NCBI GenBank assembly: GCA_018398805.1
Contig: JAGFBZ010001926.1
Coordinates: 1,984,001-2,048,000 of the forward strand
Source: Hirundichthys speculiger
Taxonomy: Eukaryota > Chordata > Actinopteri > Beloniformes > Exocoetidae
Length of the DNA: 64,000 nucleotides
Direction of reading: 5' to 3'
Shown: in pieces, positions 43,601 through 52,617 of the stretch
Numbering within the stretch: the first letter of the stretch is position 1
How the letters are laid out: each line of letters opens with the position of its first letter
Made by a program: the position numbers and the translations under genes
Notes under the pieces: model-generated
Told to the model about the DNA's origin: nothing
The model's database searches: none
The model's input: only the letters and a program-made list of their open reading frames with translations

Positions 43601-46600
43601 TGCATTTTCAACACATTCCATCTCACCTTTTCAAAGTCTTTGTGCCTCCACCTTTCACATTATTCTGTGCCTGTTGCTTCATTCACTCTACAAAGAAACT
43701 GCTATGCTGTTTACTTGTCACGCTCTGACGCCTCAGCCAATTCTTTCACCAGACTTTCACCTTTATTTCTTTGCATCCCTTTTCTTCAAGCAAAAAGGCA
43801 AAGTACTTCATTCACTCCATTTTTTTATTGCATTTTTTTTTTCAAACTTGTTATTTTTCTTTCCTTCTCATATTAACTTTCCCCACAAAGCCTGCACCTC
43901 AAATCTATATGCACGAGATTCTCTTCTGCTCTCCCCCTCTCGGCAGTTCCAAGCCCACCACAATTCTGTCTACATTGAGCACATGCCCAGTGGATACTGG
44001 GTAGACAGTCACTTCAATACACTGCTGGTCAAAGAGAGACACACATCATTATATTGGCACTCTGCTGCCCGTACTCATCTCCACAAGAACACGATGGGGT
44101 GGCAGAGGAGGAGAGAGGTTTTGTACCAGGTAGGGAGGTGAAAAGAAGAGGAAAATAATAAAAAAAAAAGGGGGGTGGGGCCTGCCATCCTTCAGTCTGT
44201 GCCGTCTGATTTACAAGCCTATTGGATTTTCGACAACATGAATCACTGCTCCATGGAGGCATTGCTCCCTGACAGAATGAATGAAACACATCTGTGTATG
44301 TCTGTGTGTGCGTTTACAGGCGGGTGGGTGCACGTTTGAGTAGTGTGACTGTAAGTGAAACCATGGCAGCAAGCATAGGCCCACCTTATGTAGATGCAGG
44401 CATTTAATTAAGGTTGTGCGTGCGGTAATGTGCATGTCAAACAATTTTCTAGAAAATGTGAATATTTTTAATGTTTTTTCCTCTGATCAATAGGCGTTCA
44501 CACTTGTGCGCCCGCCGCATCCAGCAGACATGCTTTCAGATGGAATGATGGGAAAGAATGGATGTATTGAGAGGACAAGAAAGAAGTGTAGGAGATGACC
44601 AAGAGGGCGAGTTGGAGGATGAAATGGGGGCGAGGGAGGGAGCATATTGAATGCGGGGTGTACATGTGTGCGTGCGTGCCTGTGTGTGTGCGCTGGTGCA
44701 CAGGGTGTAGCTTGTGAATAGTGGCGAGGGTAAAATCAATAGTAAACCGGACGTGAAATGGAATTTGAGTCTTGGCCAGATAGGGTGCGATTTGAGGAGG
44801 GATCTGCAGTGTATGCACAGAGGACAATTGTGTTTGTGTGTGTGTGTACGTGCAGCAAGGAAGCTTGGGCAAAGGGAGGTCAAAAGCTTTACTATTTGAA
44901 GTGGCTGAAAGGGTATCCCAAGAGCATGGATTGTGGGTAAGTTTGGCCCATGGTTTGCTTGTCATGTAATTTTAATGCCTTTCCTTAAAAGGATGTGACT
45001 GGAGGACTGGGGTGTTAGCTGAATGTGTGTCTGTGTGAGTTTGCGGTCAGCCCTCTTGAGACTTCCAGCGACGTGCGCTGTTCACACTCCAGAAGCTCTA
45101 ATCTCAGCCGTTGTCAGACCCTTACCAGCGAAGAAGTCCTTTTTGTGGGTGACAGGGAGACGTCATCGAAAAGCTAAGAGGACTAGTATGTCATAAAACA
45201 ATTCATGTAATAATTACTGTCTTACTTAACGAAGGGATGTTGTCTAAGAGTTTTATGTTTGTCTGGAAAAGAGATGCGGAGGGCCTGATTGAGCATGCAG
45301 AGAAACTTCAGGGGAGGTCATGATTCTGGCACTATTCTGCCAAAATGGAAGACAAGTGTGTGTGCTTGTGTGCGCTTGCAAGAGCGAGCATATAGATGAG
45401 GGTAAGAAGATGTATTTGTCTCCTTGACAGGAAGGTCGTCTGATGAGTGTATGAGTGTGAGGCAAAGAAAGAGAGAGAGAAAAAAAAAAGAAAGTGCACA
45501 GAGGGAAAATGGTTTGGAGACAAGCTGGGAGAGTGACAGTATTAGCAAATGAAATAAAAGAAAAGGTGAAATGAAAGTGGAAGTTAAGCATAGGTGTGGA
45601 GCCGAGGGTGAACAAAGGTGGAATGATTAGGCTTTTACTGCATAATCAGTCTGCCTCGTATCTGACATACAATTTGTATTAAAAGAAAAAAAAAAGATGT
45701 CTGCCTAGAATGAAAGGAAAAGATTGTAGTTTTGTGTAAGGGAGCACATTATTACACCTTTATCTTATTCAAGCTCGGCTGATATAATACAAATAATTTA
45801 TATGAGATGCAACCAAAGAAGTGATTAGAACACTGAAGACTTTCAGATTTCTTTTATTATTGCTTTTTTGTGTTGTTGATTCGTATTCTTTTCACTTTCT
45901 CATTTTTTTTTCAATTTCATATCTATGCAACTTCCCAACCAAAAAAAAAAAAAGAAGGTGCTTTCAGGCAGCAACACAACGACCATAAACGGTATGGGGC
46001 CGTATTCACATCCAGCACCATTGTGAAGCTGAAGTGAACATAATTCAGTTTTGTATTAACTCCCATAGACCTATTGAATTCTGTTACAGTCATTATCATG
46101 AATTCAATTTTCTGGCTCTTCTCCATTGAAGGTTTTTTTCATTATGAGTGCTGTCATGTTGATTTATGTCACATCGTGTCACTAAATGTCTGGAAAGATG
46201 GATCTCGGAGACAAATTTTAAGTTTCACCCCCCCACCCCCCCTTCCAGAGGGTTATTTCATCCCAGGTGAACATGCACTGGCAACGGATACTGTGGCAAA
46301 GCACGGCACATTTTTAAAACCAAGACGTTAGGAGACATTGTTGTCACTACTGTGGTGTTCATCCACTATATTAGATTTTTATTTATTTATTTATTTATTT
46401 AAAGGAACAGGAAGAAACTTGTGTTCATCCACACCAAATGCTTGACCTCAGTATGAAAAGTTTCATAAGTTCAGCAATGTCACCCGAGCATTAAGAAGTA
46501 CACAGAAGTATACAGCTGTGCCTGCAGCTATACTGGAGAGAATTCTGGCACATCAAAGCTTTAAGTTAATTGCCGGTGTCGACGCTCAGAAGGTGAGGAT

Positions 46601-49600
46601 GGTTGGAATGTCATTAGGTTGGCAGGTATGTGGTCAAAAATGCAATTTAAACCATTTACACACACAAGTTTGAACATTTTGATCGTCACGTGAGAGGGCA
46701 GATGTCTGTATTCGATTCATCCAAGTTTGTGTGGACTTTTCCCACCCAACTTTGCAGAGATGACTGCAGGATAGGTTAATTATGTCCAAAGAGCAGATAG
46801 TTCTTCAGTTAATTCATGAATAGTGAGTGTATCTGTTGATAAGAGTTATTGCTTCATACTCCCATCTGCTTGCCTGGTAGTGCTGTATACAATATATGCA
46901 TAAATACAAATACAATGACAGCCATCATCAACAATAAATAGGTTGTCTCCTCCTCTGTGCACCATGAAGTATAAAGCAGCACAAGAGTTTTTTTTTTTTT
47001 TTTTAATGCCATTTGAAGGAATATTTGATTACTTATAGGAAGTATTGTCCTCGCTCTCATCGCATGTCAGCGGGAACCAACCGAAGTAACTTTAGACTCG
47101 GGTCCCAGTCGTCTCTTGCAGCAACTGACAATGCAGCCCTATGGCACACATGAGCAACAATGAAACTACCTCAGCTACAGAGGACTTCATAGCAAAGGCG
47201 ACTAAGAGACTTAAGAAAGTAATAACAGGACCAGAAGATGAGGGAGTGACTGAGCGAGTTAACAAACGAATGAGTCTTGAGGCTGATTTATACTTCTCCA
47301 TATTCGTCGATACGCAGACACGCAGAGCCCTCTCTCCGATGGATGACGGAGACCACGCCAAGTTCAGTAGACATACATACCACCTCTGCGCTCGTCTCCT
47401 CTCTTGATCTCGTCTCACCTTTTGCAACAGAAGAAATTGCTGCTCAGTGCTGATCAGCTCCGGCTCCATCAGAAGTCTCTCTCTGCCGGTCGCCATTCTT
47501 ATCTGCATGTGTCTTTGTGTGGCAGCCAGGATGAAAATAAACAATCCACGACCTTACGTCATGGTAGGACAGGCTGGTCTTCGGAAAAACATCACGCCCC
47601 CTGTTATTCTGCCAGTGAATTGCCTTGCAATGCTCACCAAGCAAAGGAGAACTCCAAAAGGTCTCCGTCAATACGACTGCGTGAGTTACGGAGTCTGAGA
47701 AGTATAACGAGGCTTTTAGACGGCGTTGTAGAAGCATCTTAACATCCACACCTATAGGGGACTGAGCTAAATGGCTCCTTTGTGCTGCTTTAAATACAAC
47801 ATGGCTGTATCTGCAGCTTATGTTCATGAAAAATGTGACCTCTACTGAAATGCCATAGGGAGTATTTCCAGTTGTGAGAATGCAACCAGACTTGTATGTA
47901 GAGGCAACTGTGGACAAAAATTCTTCTGACATTCTCCAGTTTTTGTTTGTGGAAACAACTTTATTGGTCAGAATCAAAATATAATGCATTTTCATACTTG
48001 GAAGATAGTCAAGCATACGGATCATGAAATATTTCACTGAACATGAGGGCACTTTGACCTCCTGTTGTCTGCATATTGCATAGTTATCTTCATTCACTCG
48101 GATTTTCAGATGTCTGTCTTTGGCTTCATGAAGATTCATTCACTTAAATTGGAAATGTTTCAATAGAGACCATCACGGCGGCAGCCAGACAGTCCAACAT
48201 AGCTGGTCTCTGCACCGTGCCTAGTAAAGAAAAGCACGTAGACGTTGACAACAGATGTGCTCTTGCAATTCTGCCTATGCAAGTGTATAAAGCATGTGTG
48301 TGCAAGTAGTTATAGCAGTGGTCAAGTGTGCTTTGGGCTGTGACTTGGGGTTTTGAAAGTAGAGCAAAGTGGACCATGAAAAAGTTTTACGATCACATGC
48401 ACACTCTCCCTCCCGCTCTAGGCAGCTCTCTGAGCCATGAAAGTGAAAAGAGAAAACAGGCTGTTGTAAATGAGAAATGCTTGTGTTTATTTGCAAGAGC
48501 GGTGCTGATCTCAGCTGCGCTCATTGCGGAATGAGTAAAGAATAGCTCCTGTTTGTTCAGCTCGCTGAGAGCATCACAATGAATAATCGCATCCTGTCCA
48601 GGAGACACAATGTGCTATTGATTTGTAGTAAATATCACCACCTACAAATACAATTTCCATGTTGCATTCAGTATTGTTGAACATTGAGCAAGTTTGTGAA
48701 CTTTCACTGTATCTGTTTCATTATGTCTCTTACGCAGCTCCAATGAAAGACGCGCTGCGCTTTTCACCTGAGGGTGTAAGGTGCAACTGTTCTGGGTGTT
48801 GAGCCAAGCCTGTTGGAAACCAGGGCCAAGTTTTTTCTGTTTCAGCGATAGATGCGGAGACACTTCTTAGACACCGGTCTAATGAAAATCACTGTGTTTT
48901 GTGTGGCTTTGTGTGTATGTGCATCTGTGGCAAAAAAAAAAAAAAAAAAAAAAATCTGGCAGGGTCGACTCTCCCCTGGTATCCGACCCCGTGCTTGGAC
49001 CTGGGTCATGCTCTACCTCCCCGGATCTCCAACCTGCAGAGACAGCATCCCCTTAAATGCACGCACACACACACACTGCAGAGCTTTAACACTCCAAATG
49101 AGTTCCCATGGGACTGTGTGTCTCCTGTCAAGACCTGCTGTTGCTTAGAGACCGGTCCTGGGGCAAAGCGGTCACACGCGCTCACTCACTCACTCCCCCG
49201 GCCTCGTTACACTTTTAGTGGGAATGATGGCACTCAACTGTTTATTGTCCATGAGTTTAAGCTACTGTTTTGTTTTGTTTTGTATTTATAGTAGAGAACA
49301 AAAAATAATAATCCTCTGGCCTAGACAATATATACACACTTTTTTCTGCAGTTACTGAAAAGAGATGATAAAATTTAAATAGCTGTACCCCCCCCCTCCC
49401 CCCACTCCGTATATTGTATCCGCACACAGAAAGACAGTGTTATCCTTCCTGTCCGTAGCAGAGGCACTAGCTGTTTTATCACCCAGCTCCACTTTTAGTC
49501 CTGTAATTACAAACAAGTGGGGAATTTCAGGAGCAGGGGGATGAATCTCTGGCAGCTTTTGAGAACAAGACTTTTTTTTTCTCTCTCTCTCTTTCACTCC

Positions 49601-50373
49601 CTCCCTCTTTCACAGCGTCTCTCACTCACTCTGATTGTGCACGCGTGAACACCGCATTGCCACATGTGTTCGAGCATACGTTGATCTGTGTGCATGCGTG
49701 TCACAGCAGTTGAAGAAGAATAATTTCTTTTTTTCTTTTTTTTTTTTTTTGTTTCCTGTGCAGCTAAACTGCGTTTGTCAAATGAAGGAAAAATTGTTTA
49801 CCAGTATCTCATGGCGCTGCAAGTGCCTCGCTGCCAGAATGCAGATACTGTTGGATATTTTAGGCAGCCTAACCAGCACTTAGAGACTGAAAACCTCAGG
49901 GCTGTTCACTTCTCTCAACTCCAAGCTCAGGCTCTTTATGTGAGCTGCAGCTACGCACTGTTAACTTCAGTGTCACGACTAAAGAGTTTCTGTGGAGAGC
50001 TTCTCACTAACCATATCCTGCATTGCCTGTGCATTACAATTTTGCACTTCATATTTGATCTCAGTATTGCTGCTGTAGAACCTATTTTCCATTCAAATGT
50101 CATCCCCCCCTCCCTCCTCCCCCGGCTATAGTACTTTTTTTTTTTTAGCCTATGAAACACTTGCATCATCTGCCTCCGTGTTTTTGTCTTCTCCAGCTCC
50201 ACAGTAAGCTGCGATGCGAGGATCAGCCAATGTTGGAGCATGTGGAGCAGCTGCTGGGCGAACTGGGAGGGGAGGTGGAGGCAGAGGAGCTAGATCCAGC
50301 CCTGGATGAGGACTTTGAGCCCTGCAGTGATGAGGAAGAAAATGATGATGCCGAGACCCCCATGGAGCACTGA
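20975..50373 (+). CDS. Acl4-like TPR protein, probable assembly chaperone of ribosomal protein L4
   Basis: In fungi, Acl4 binds Rpl4 co-translationally and escorts it to the nucleus for 60S assembly; the same role is inferred here. Exons: 20975-21041, 21197-21306, 21385-21531, 21661-21813, 22407-22516, 22615-22738, 23669-23762, 24311-24379, 29274-29327, 42104-42256, 50197-50373, giving about 418 residues. The N terminus is Lys-rich (MGGQPKGKKKNKPKRK, possible nuclear signal). Tandem TPR helices follow: residues ~62-155 (CQRALDVDSSNLQALDMLGH), ~175-230 and ~272-360 (WYLSGWVCYLQW). The acidic tail ends DEDFEPCSDEEENDDAET. One extra A in exon 7 breaks the frame. Intron 3 looks U12-type. Named by family resemblance only. 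Confidence 0.85.
21197..21306 (+). CDS. Acl4-like coding exon 2 (tandem acceptor)
   Basis: Encodes DGGFVDLPPQERMKLRMHEK then AKRKTAEKYSVQQLLEK. The acceptor is CAGCAG, so splicing at 21194 adds one Ala. Donor gtcacag. Confidence 0.85.
21385..21531 (+). CDS. Acl4-like coding exon 3 (TPR)
   Basis: Encodes TEEYMDSFDFEMARLFCQRA then LDVDSSNLQALDMLGHICSE and LGDTQKAKG. The helix pair fits a TPR. It is followed directly by ATATCCTTT, the U12 5' splice consensus. Confidence 0.88.
21532..21660 (+). other. Putative U12-type (minor spliceosome) intron with AT-AA ends
   Basis: Begins ATATCCTTTG, an exact U12 5' splice site, and contains CTCCTTGACC at 21640-21649, a near-consensus U12 branch site, about 13 nt before the exon. 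Protein continuity places the end after TTTCTAA, so the terminal dinucleotides are AT and AA. GT-AG alternatives break the reading frame. Confidence 0.75.
21661..21813 (+). CDS. Acl4-like coding exon 4 (TPR)
   Basis: Encodes AFLRAVELSPDEGHSKYMYL then GQIHTGQEAVDYYTRGIQVL. The start at GCT is set by protein continuity (KAKG-AFLRAVELSP): using the downstream GCAG acceptor would drop the conserved AFLRA and shift the frame. Donor gtgagtg. Confidence 0.85.
21814..22406 (+). other. Acl4-like intron 4
   Basis: 593-bp AT-rich intron. Nothing further recognised. Confidence 0.7.
22407..22516 (+). CDS. Acl4-like coding exon 5
   Basis: Encodes AQAGAAAPTDEDHELPTAKD then VSVAYCSIAEIYLTDL. AYCSIAEIYLTDLC is the signature motif shared with fungal Acl4. 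Acceptor tttctgcag, donor gtaccag. Confidence 0.88.
22615..22738 (+). CDS. Acl4-like coding exon 6
   Basis: Encodes CMDEGAAKKCREFIELALKY then HHDNPEALQLMASYLFSTEK and NQ, a TPR-like helical pair. Acceptor gtgtatag, donor gtcagta. Confidence 0.88.
22739..23668 (+). other. Acl4-like intron 6
   Basis: 930-bp intron with a (CA)n stretch just after the donor (22746-22776). No element recognised. Confidence 0.7.
23669..23762 (+). CDS. Acl4-like coding exon 7, with a 1-bp frameshift
   Basis: Reads EGKDYLI then must change frame to read SVGLWLPAQKQGASSSTTEE followed by DMQ. The exon is 94 bp where 93 is needed. An A5 run at 23690-23694 (A4 expected) accounts for it. Read as written, a stop follows after KKCWLVATCTETGCIFLYH. 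Splice sites are intact (tttttag, gtgcgc). Confidence 0.82.
23763..24310 (+). other. Acl4-like intron 7
   Basis: 548-bp AT-rich intron with an A-run near 24012. Nothing else seen. Confidence 0.7.
24311..24379 (+). CDS. Acl4-like coding exon 8
   Basis: Encodes NKIPPYESRITTAKLLIETE then EYE, 23 codons. Acceptor tacctccag, donor gtaaaat. IPPYE.R...AKLLIE is a conserved family block. Confidence 0.88.
24380..29273 (+). other. Acl4-like intron 8 (4.9 kb)
   Basis: Mostly apparently unique AT-rich sequence with short (CA)n tracts (about 27427-27446 and 28589-28610). Around 28120-28260 there is a run of TAATTAATTA-type motifs in otherwise complex sequence. No mobile element recognised. Confidence 0.6.
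29274..29327 (+). CDS. Acl4-like coding exon 9 (micro-exon, 54 bp)
   Basis: Encodes MAVDVLEGLLEEDDEVVQ, completing the TPR helix A-V-D-V-LEGLL..D that begins in exon 8. Acceptor ctgctttag, donor gtaaatg. It lies 4.9 kb from exon 8 and 12.8 kb from exon 10. Confidence 0.9.
31630..32675 (+). mobile_element. Degenerate L2-clade LINE, reverse transcriptase remnant and 3' end
   Basis: Frames around 31700-32290 read L2 reverse-transcriptase segments: LVPLPK, DPLQFSYLCGVGVEDAIINL, HLDKAIRIMFFDFPSAFNTI, then YEYLSVHLDNRLDWRSNTDA and GQNRLHFLRKRRSFSVCNK. The segment carrying the catalytic YADD box is deleted between SAFNTI and YEYLSVHL. Stops and frameshifts follow. The 3' end carries AATAAAGTATTTTTGAATTG, the usual L2-type tail. 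Confidence 0.8.
35905..36735 (-). mobile_element. Antisense LINE (L2-like) 3' fragment
   Basis: In minus-strand sense it reads scrambled frames of the L2-like C terminus: CSHNNLELKTLKAVEMIVAF, TLQELYSSRVRKRAIKIILD, PSHPAHFLGRHNRALSTETA. The 3' end is GATTCTGATTCTGAT (plus strand ATCAGAATCAGAATCAGAGG at 35901-35920), a terminal microsatellite of this LINE type. Frameshifts and an internal deletion make it non-functional. Confidence 0.75.
36808..37260. mobile_element. DNA-transposon fragment (TTCCAAAAAAGTTGGGA type)
   Basis: Starts with GGGTTCCAAAAAAGTTGGGA and contains CATCCCCTCTTCTTTCAACA and GGAATGTTGTCCTCTTCTGT, blocks I recognise from an abundant teleost cut-and-paste element. The right terminus is missing here. 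The superfamily (Kolobok-like?) is not certain. Confidence 0.5.
37529..37628. repeat. (TA)n array
   Basis: About 100 bp of TA repeat with CATATA interruptions, immediately left of the hAT-like element. Confidence 0.93.
37629..38649. mobile_element. Complete non-autonomous hAT-like element, ~1.02 kb
   Basis: Left end TAGGGCTGCGCAATGATTAA, right end ATAACTTGCCCAGCCCTA, inverted with respect to each other. An 8-bp flank ATATATAT is present on both sides (37621-37628 and 38650-38657), the target duplication length of hAT. No transposase ORF is inside. The flank is itself TA repeat, so the duplication is suggestive only. Confidence 0.65.
39811..39890. mobile_element. Second piece of the TTCCAAAAAAGTTGGGA-type element
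   Basis: GATGGATGCAGTGTGTGGTT and GTCTTGCTGAAATATGCAAG are interior blocks of the same teleost element as at 36808. The order and orientation fit a single old copy split by later insertions. Confidence 0.4.
42024..42046. repeat. C23 homopolymer near an exon acceptor
   Basis: Uninterrupted C run ending 57 bp before coding exon 10 of the Acl4-like gene. Confidence 0.95.
42104..42256 (+). CDS. Acl4-like coding exon 10
   Basis: Encodes VWYLSGWVCYLQWEKAKEQQ, a charged EEKEEW linker and AARSYLTNAKK. Acceptor tttcccag, donor gtaattt. A 23-C run ends 57 bp upstream. Confidence 0.92.
42436..42920 (-). mobile_element. hAT transposase C-terminal fragment with 3' terminus
   Basis: The plus-strand left edge CAGTGGTGGGCCGTGCATTT is a known hAT terminus in fish. 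Minus-strand reading gives LIPEIRQGRLSTLASMVIEK then DFLMELKGMDNLHDKVIEIF and LRKERRMDFVY, which is the end of the hAT dimerisation domain found in ZMYM-like hAT transposases. Upstream it degrades after NVRST. The 5' part is absent. Confidence 0.7.
47276..47712. mobile_element. Harbinger-like MITE with TTATACTTCTC inverted ends
   Basis: Left end GAGGCTGATTTATACTTCTC is mirrored by GAGAAGTATAACGAGGCTTT at the right. Inside, GATACGCAGACACGCAGAGC pairs imperfectly with CAATACGACTGCGTGAGTTA. The ORFs overlapping it on both strands are by-products of the palindrome. Confidence 0.55.
48932..48954. repeat. A23 homopolymer
   Basis: Uninterrupted A run in Acl4-like intron 10. Confidence 0.95.
50197..50373 (+). 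CDS. Acl4-like coding exon 11 (terminal, acidic tail)
   Basis: Encodes LHSKLRCEDQPMLEHVEQLL then GELGGEVEAEELDPALDEDF and the acidic end to TGA at 50371-50373. Acceptor cttctccag. Confidence 0.92.
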   Translation, partial: LHSKLRCEDQPMLEHVEQLLGELGGEVEAEELDPALDEDFEPCSDEEENDDAETPMEH

Positions 50374-50630
50374 CCCCACCACCTTGCTTTTGATATCACT
50401 TTTTCCCCATCACGCTTCTCTGTACTTCTTTAATGTTCTCTGAAGTGCCTTTTTTAACTGGTTTCCTTTCTCACCCGCTCATCAAAGATTAAACTGATTC
50501 GTACAAACATAGTTTGAGTCTGCTCAGTCTCTTTCAGTCAAGTTGTTTATGGTGAATTCAGTGCATACTTTAGTAATGCTTCCCTTAATCTCCTTGACAG
50601 ATGACAATAAAATAAATTAGTTTGAAATCT
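50374..50630 (+). other. 3' UTR and poly(A) signal of the Acl4-like gene
   Basis: AATAAA at 50606-50611 lies 233 bp after the stop and is the first good signal. Cleavage probably falls shortly after. Inferred without transcript data. Confidence 0.55.
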
Positions 50631-51789
50631 TTAATTCTCATCAGCAGCAAAGGCAAAACACCCGAGGAAGCTTTCACCTCTCACCCTTCAAGCAAACACA
50701 AAAACACAAGGAAGCCCATTTATTACCTCGGCTCTCTCTGTCAGTACAACAGCAGCTCTTTTTATCTGTCAAACTCAGTAAGTGGAGCATCTCGCGTATG
50801 TATTGTTAAAACTCTTAATGTCATCTTTTTTATCAAATTCTGATCCCCAAGATTTATATGCAGTGCTTGAATTTTTCAGGTTATTCAGTTTATGCTACAT
50901 CTCGACTTCTCCTTTTTTTGGTAGCTCGTTAGATTCAATAACTCAATACAATAGAGAGGATTTGAAATGTACTTATGCAGAACGTGTCTGACTTTCTGCT
51001 TGACTGCTCAAATTGACTTGCATGAAGCTTCTCGAGAAAGTAGAAACAAGCAACCGGCTTTTTAAACTAGATTTCAGATTGCACCCATTTAACATTCCCA
51101 CAGTGTTGTGCACATAAAAGCATGGGTCAGAGTAATAACATAGCTAAATAACTGACAGACACTGTCAGCTCTTTATATTTGATATCTGAATGCAGTGAGG
51201 TGGAGAGGCCAACAGAGACTGCTGCTACGTTTTTATTCTTTTTCATTACAAAGACAGCAGACAGCCTTCATCGTATAGAAATCTACTGGTTCAGGAGAGA
51301 GATTAGACTTAAATGATTTCAAACATAAACCACAAACATTGCAGCTACTAAAAACCACAAATCCTGCAAATATACAAAAAAAAAAAAGAGAGAAATAATA
51401 TCCAGAGTTGTGATTTATGCTTTTGCTTTGGCCAGACCCATTTCAAAACAGCATCTGTTTCAGTTTGACTGCAACAAGATTCAGTCAGATTTAACATAAA
51501 CAAATCAATAAGAAAATTCATGAAAGTACGATAAACACCAGGGAAAAGACCAGAGCTCGAAAATTAAGGAAAGTGCATTCAGAAATAATATTTAATCTTG
51601 TTAGAAAATAGTATGTTTAATTAATTTCAAAAGTATTGACTTGAGTTTGACATTCTGACATGGAGAGGCTGGAGACTGATCCAGAGTTCAGAGGGATAAA
51701 AACTCAAAGCAGTTCCACTGTTACGAGAACCATGAGGTACATTTAAAAGAGGAGCAGTGGAGGGTCTTGGTGTTGTGGCTTCAGCCTAG

Positions 51790-52080
51790 AATGAAAGAAC
51801 GTATCTGATACAAGGAGAGACAAGTTTATTCAGCGCTTTATAGAAAAGCAATAGGGCTTTAAAATCAATTCTAAAAGATCCAGACAGCCAGTGCAGCGTT
51901 TAAAGCTGTTGGCTGATGTGATCCGTTTTCTGTTTTAGACGGTGCTCTGAACACAGCTCTCTGTACTCGCTGTAGTTTTCTTACAATTCTTAGGTAATAC
52001 ATTAAATAGAGTTACAAATGAATAACAGAATCTTTGTGTTTAAGATGGATCCCCGCTGAAAAGCTCAGCCTGGGTCAGTC
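51790..52080. mobile_element. Possible old LINE 3' remnant
   Basis: GGGCTTTAAAATCAATTCTA, GACAGCCAGTGCAGCGTTTA and GATGTGATCCGTTTTCTGTT resemble a widespread fish LINE tail (L1/Tx1-like). It is divergent and without clear ends. Confidence 0.35.
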
Positions 52081-52251
52081 ACTCAATTTTTTTTTGTTTG
52101 TTTTAACCTGCTTCTTACAGAAAAGGCCACCAACCACTGAATGAATGTAACTTTTCCAGTTGAGAATTTGAAAGGGTTTTTAAAACAGTCTCTATACTGT
52201 TGAAAAATGCATTGTCCAAAATGACTTTGACTTTTCCAACGGCCTGATATA

Positions 52252-52617
52252 CAGTCATGGAAAAAATTATTAGACCACCATTTTTTCTTCACTTTCTTGT
52301 TCATTTTAATACCTGGTACCACTAAACGTCATCACGTGACTAAAACAGACAGAAAAGAAAACACTGAATGCATAAAAGCAGTGTTTTTGGCAGTACAATG
52401 CCATAGCTATTGATGTAAAAACTTAAGTGATTTAGGTTATAATCAAGAAAACCATGGAAAATGGTAAGATATCAGCTCTTAAATAAAACTCTTATGAGCA
52501 ATCTTTGTGGTTATCATTATGTTTGTCCAAACAAATGTACCTTTAGTTGTACCAGGCATTAAAATGAACAAGAAACTGAAGAAAACAAGGGTGGTCTAAT
52601 CATTTTTTCCATGACTG
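52252..52617. mobile_element. Tc1/mariner-type MITE, 366 bp
   Basis: Ends CAGTCATGGAAAAAATTATT and its near-perfect inverted copy, with inverted repeats of about 70 bp, flanked on both sides by TA (52250-52251 and 52618-52619). No transposase. The TA target site and the ends indicate Tc1/mariner. Confidence 0.85.

Larger units (their letters stand above)
42257..50196 (+). other. Acl4-like intron 10 (7.9 kb)
   Basis: Contains a hAT 3' fragment (42436-42920), a Harbinger-like MITE (47276-47712) and an A23 run (48932-48954). ORFs in 43590-45615 are Ser/His/Thr-rich shadows of (GT)n and pyrimidine-rich sequence. The sequence at 43380-43540 looks complex and could be regulatory, but nothing proves it. 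Confidence 0.6.

Noticed and set aside
43590..44141. 183-codon plus-strand ORF rich in Phe and Ser
   Set aside because: Pyrimidine-rich intron sequence with poly-T; no domain.
44498..44965. 155-codon minus-strand ORF rich in His and Thr
   Set aside because: It is the complement of (GT)n and purine-rich intron sequence; nothing conserved.
47444..48139. 231-codon minus-strand ORF
   Set aside because: It overlaps the palindromic MITE, and the remainder lacks homology or codon bias.
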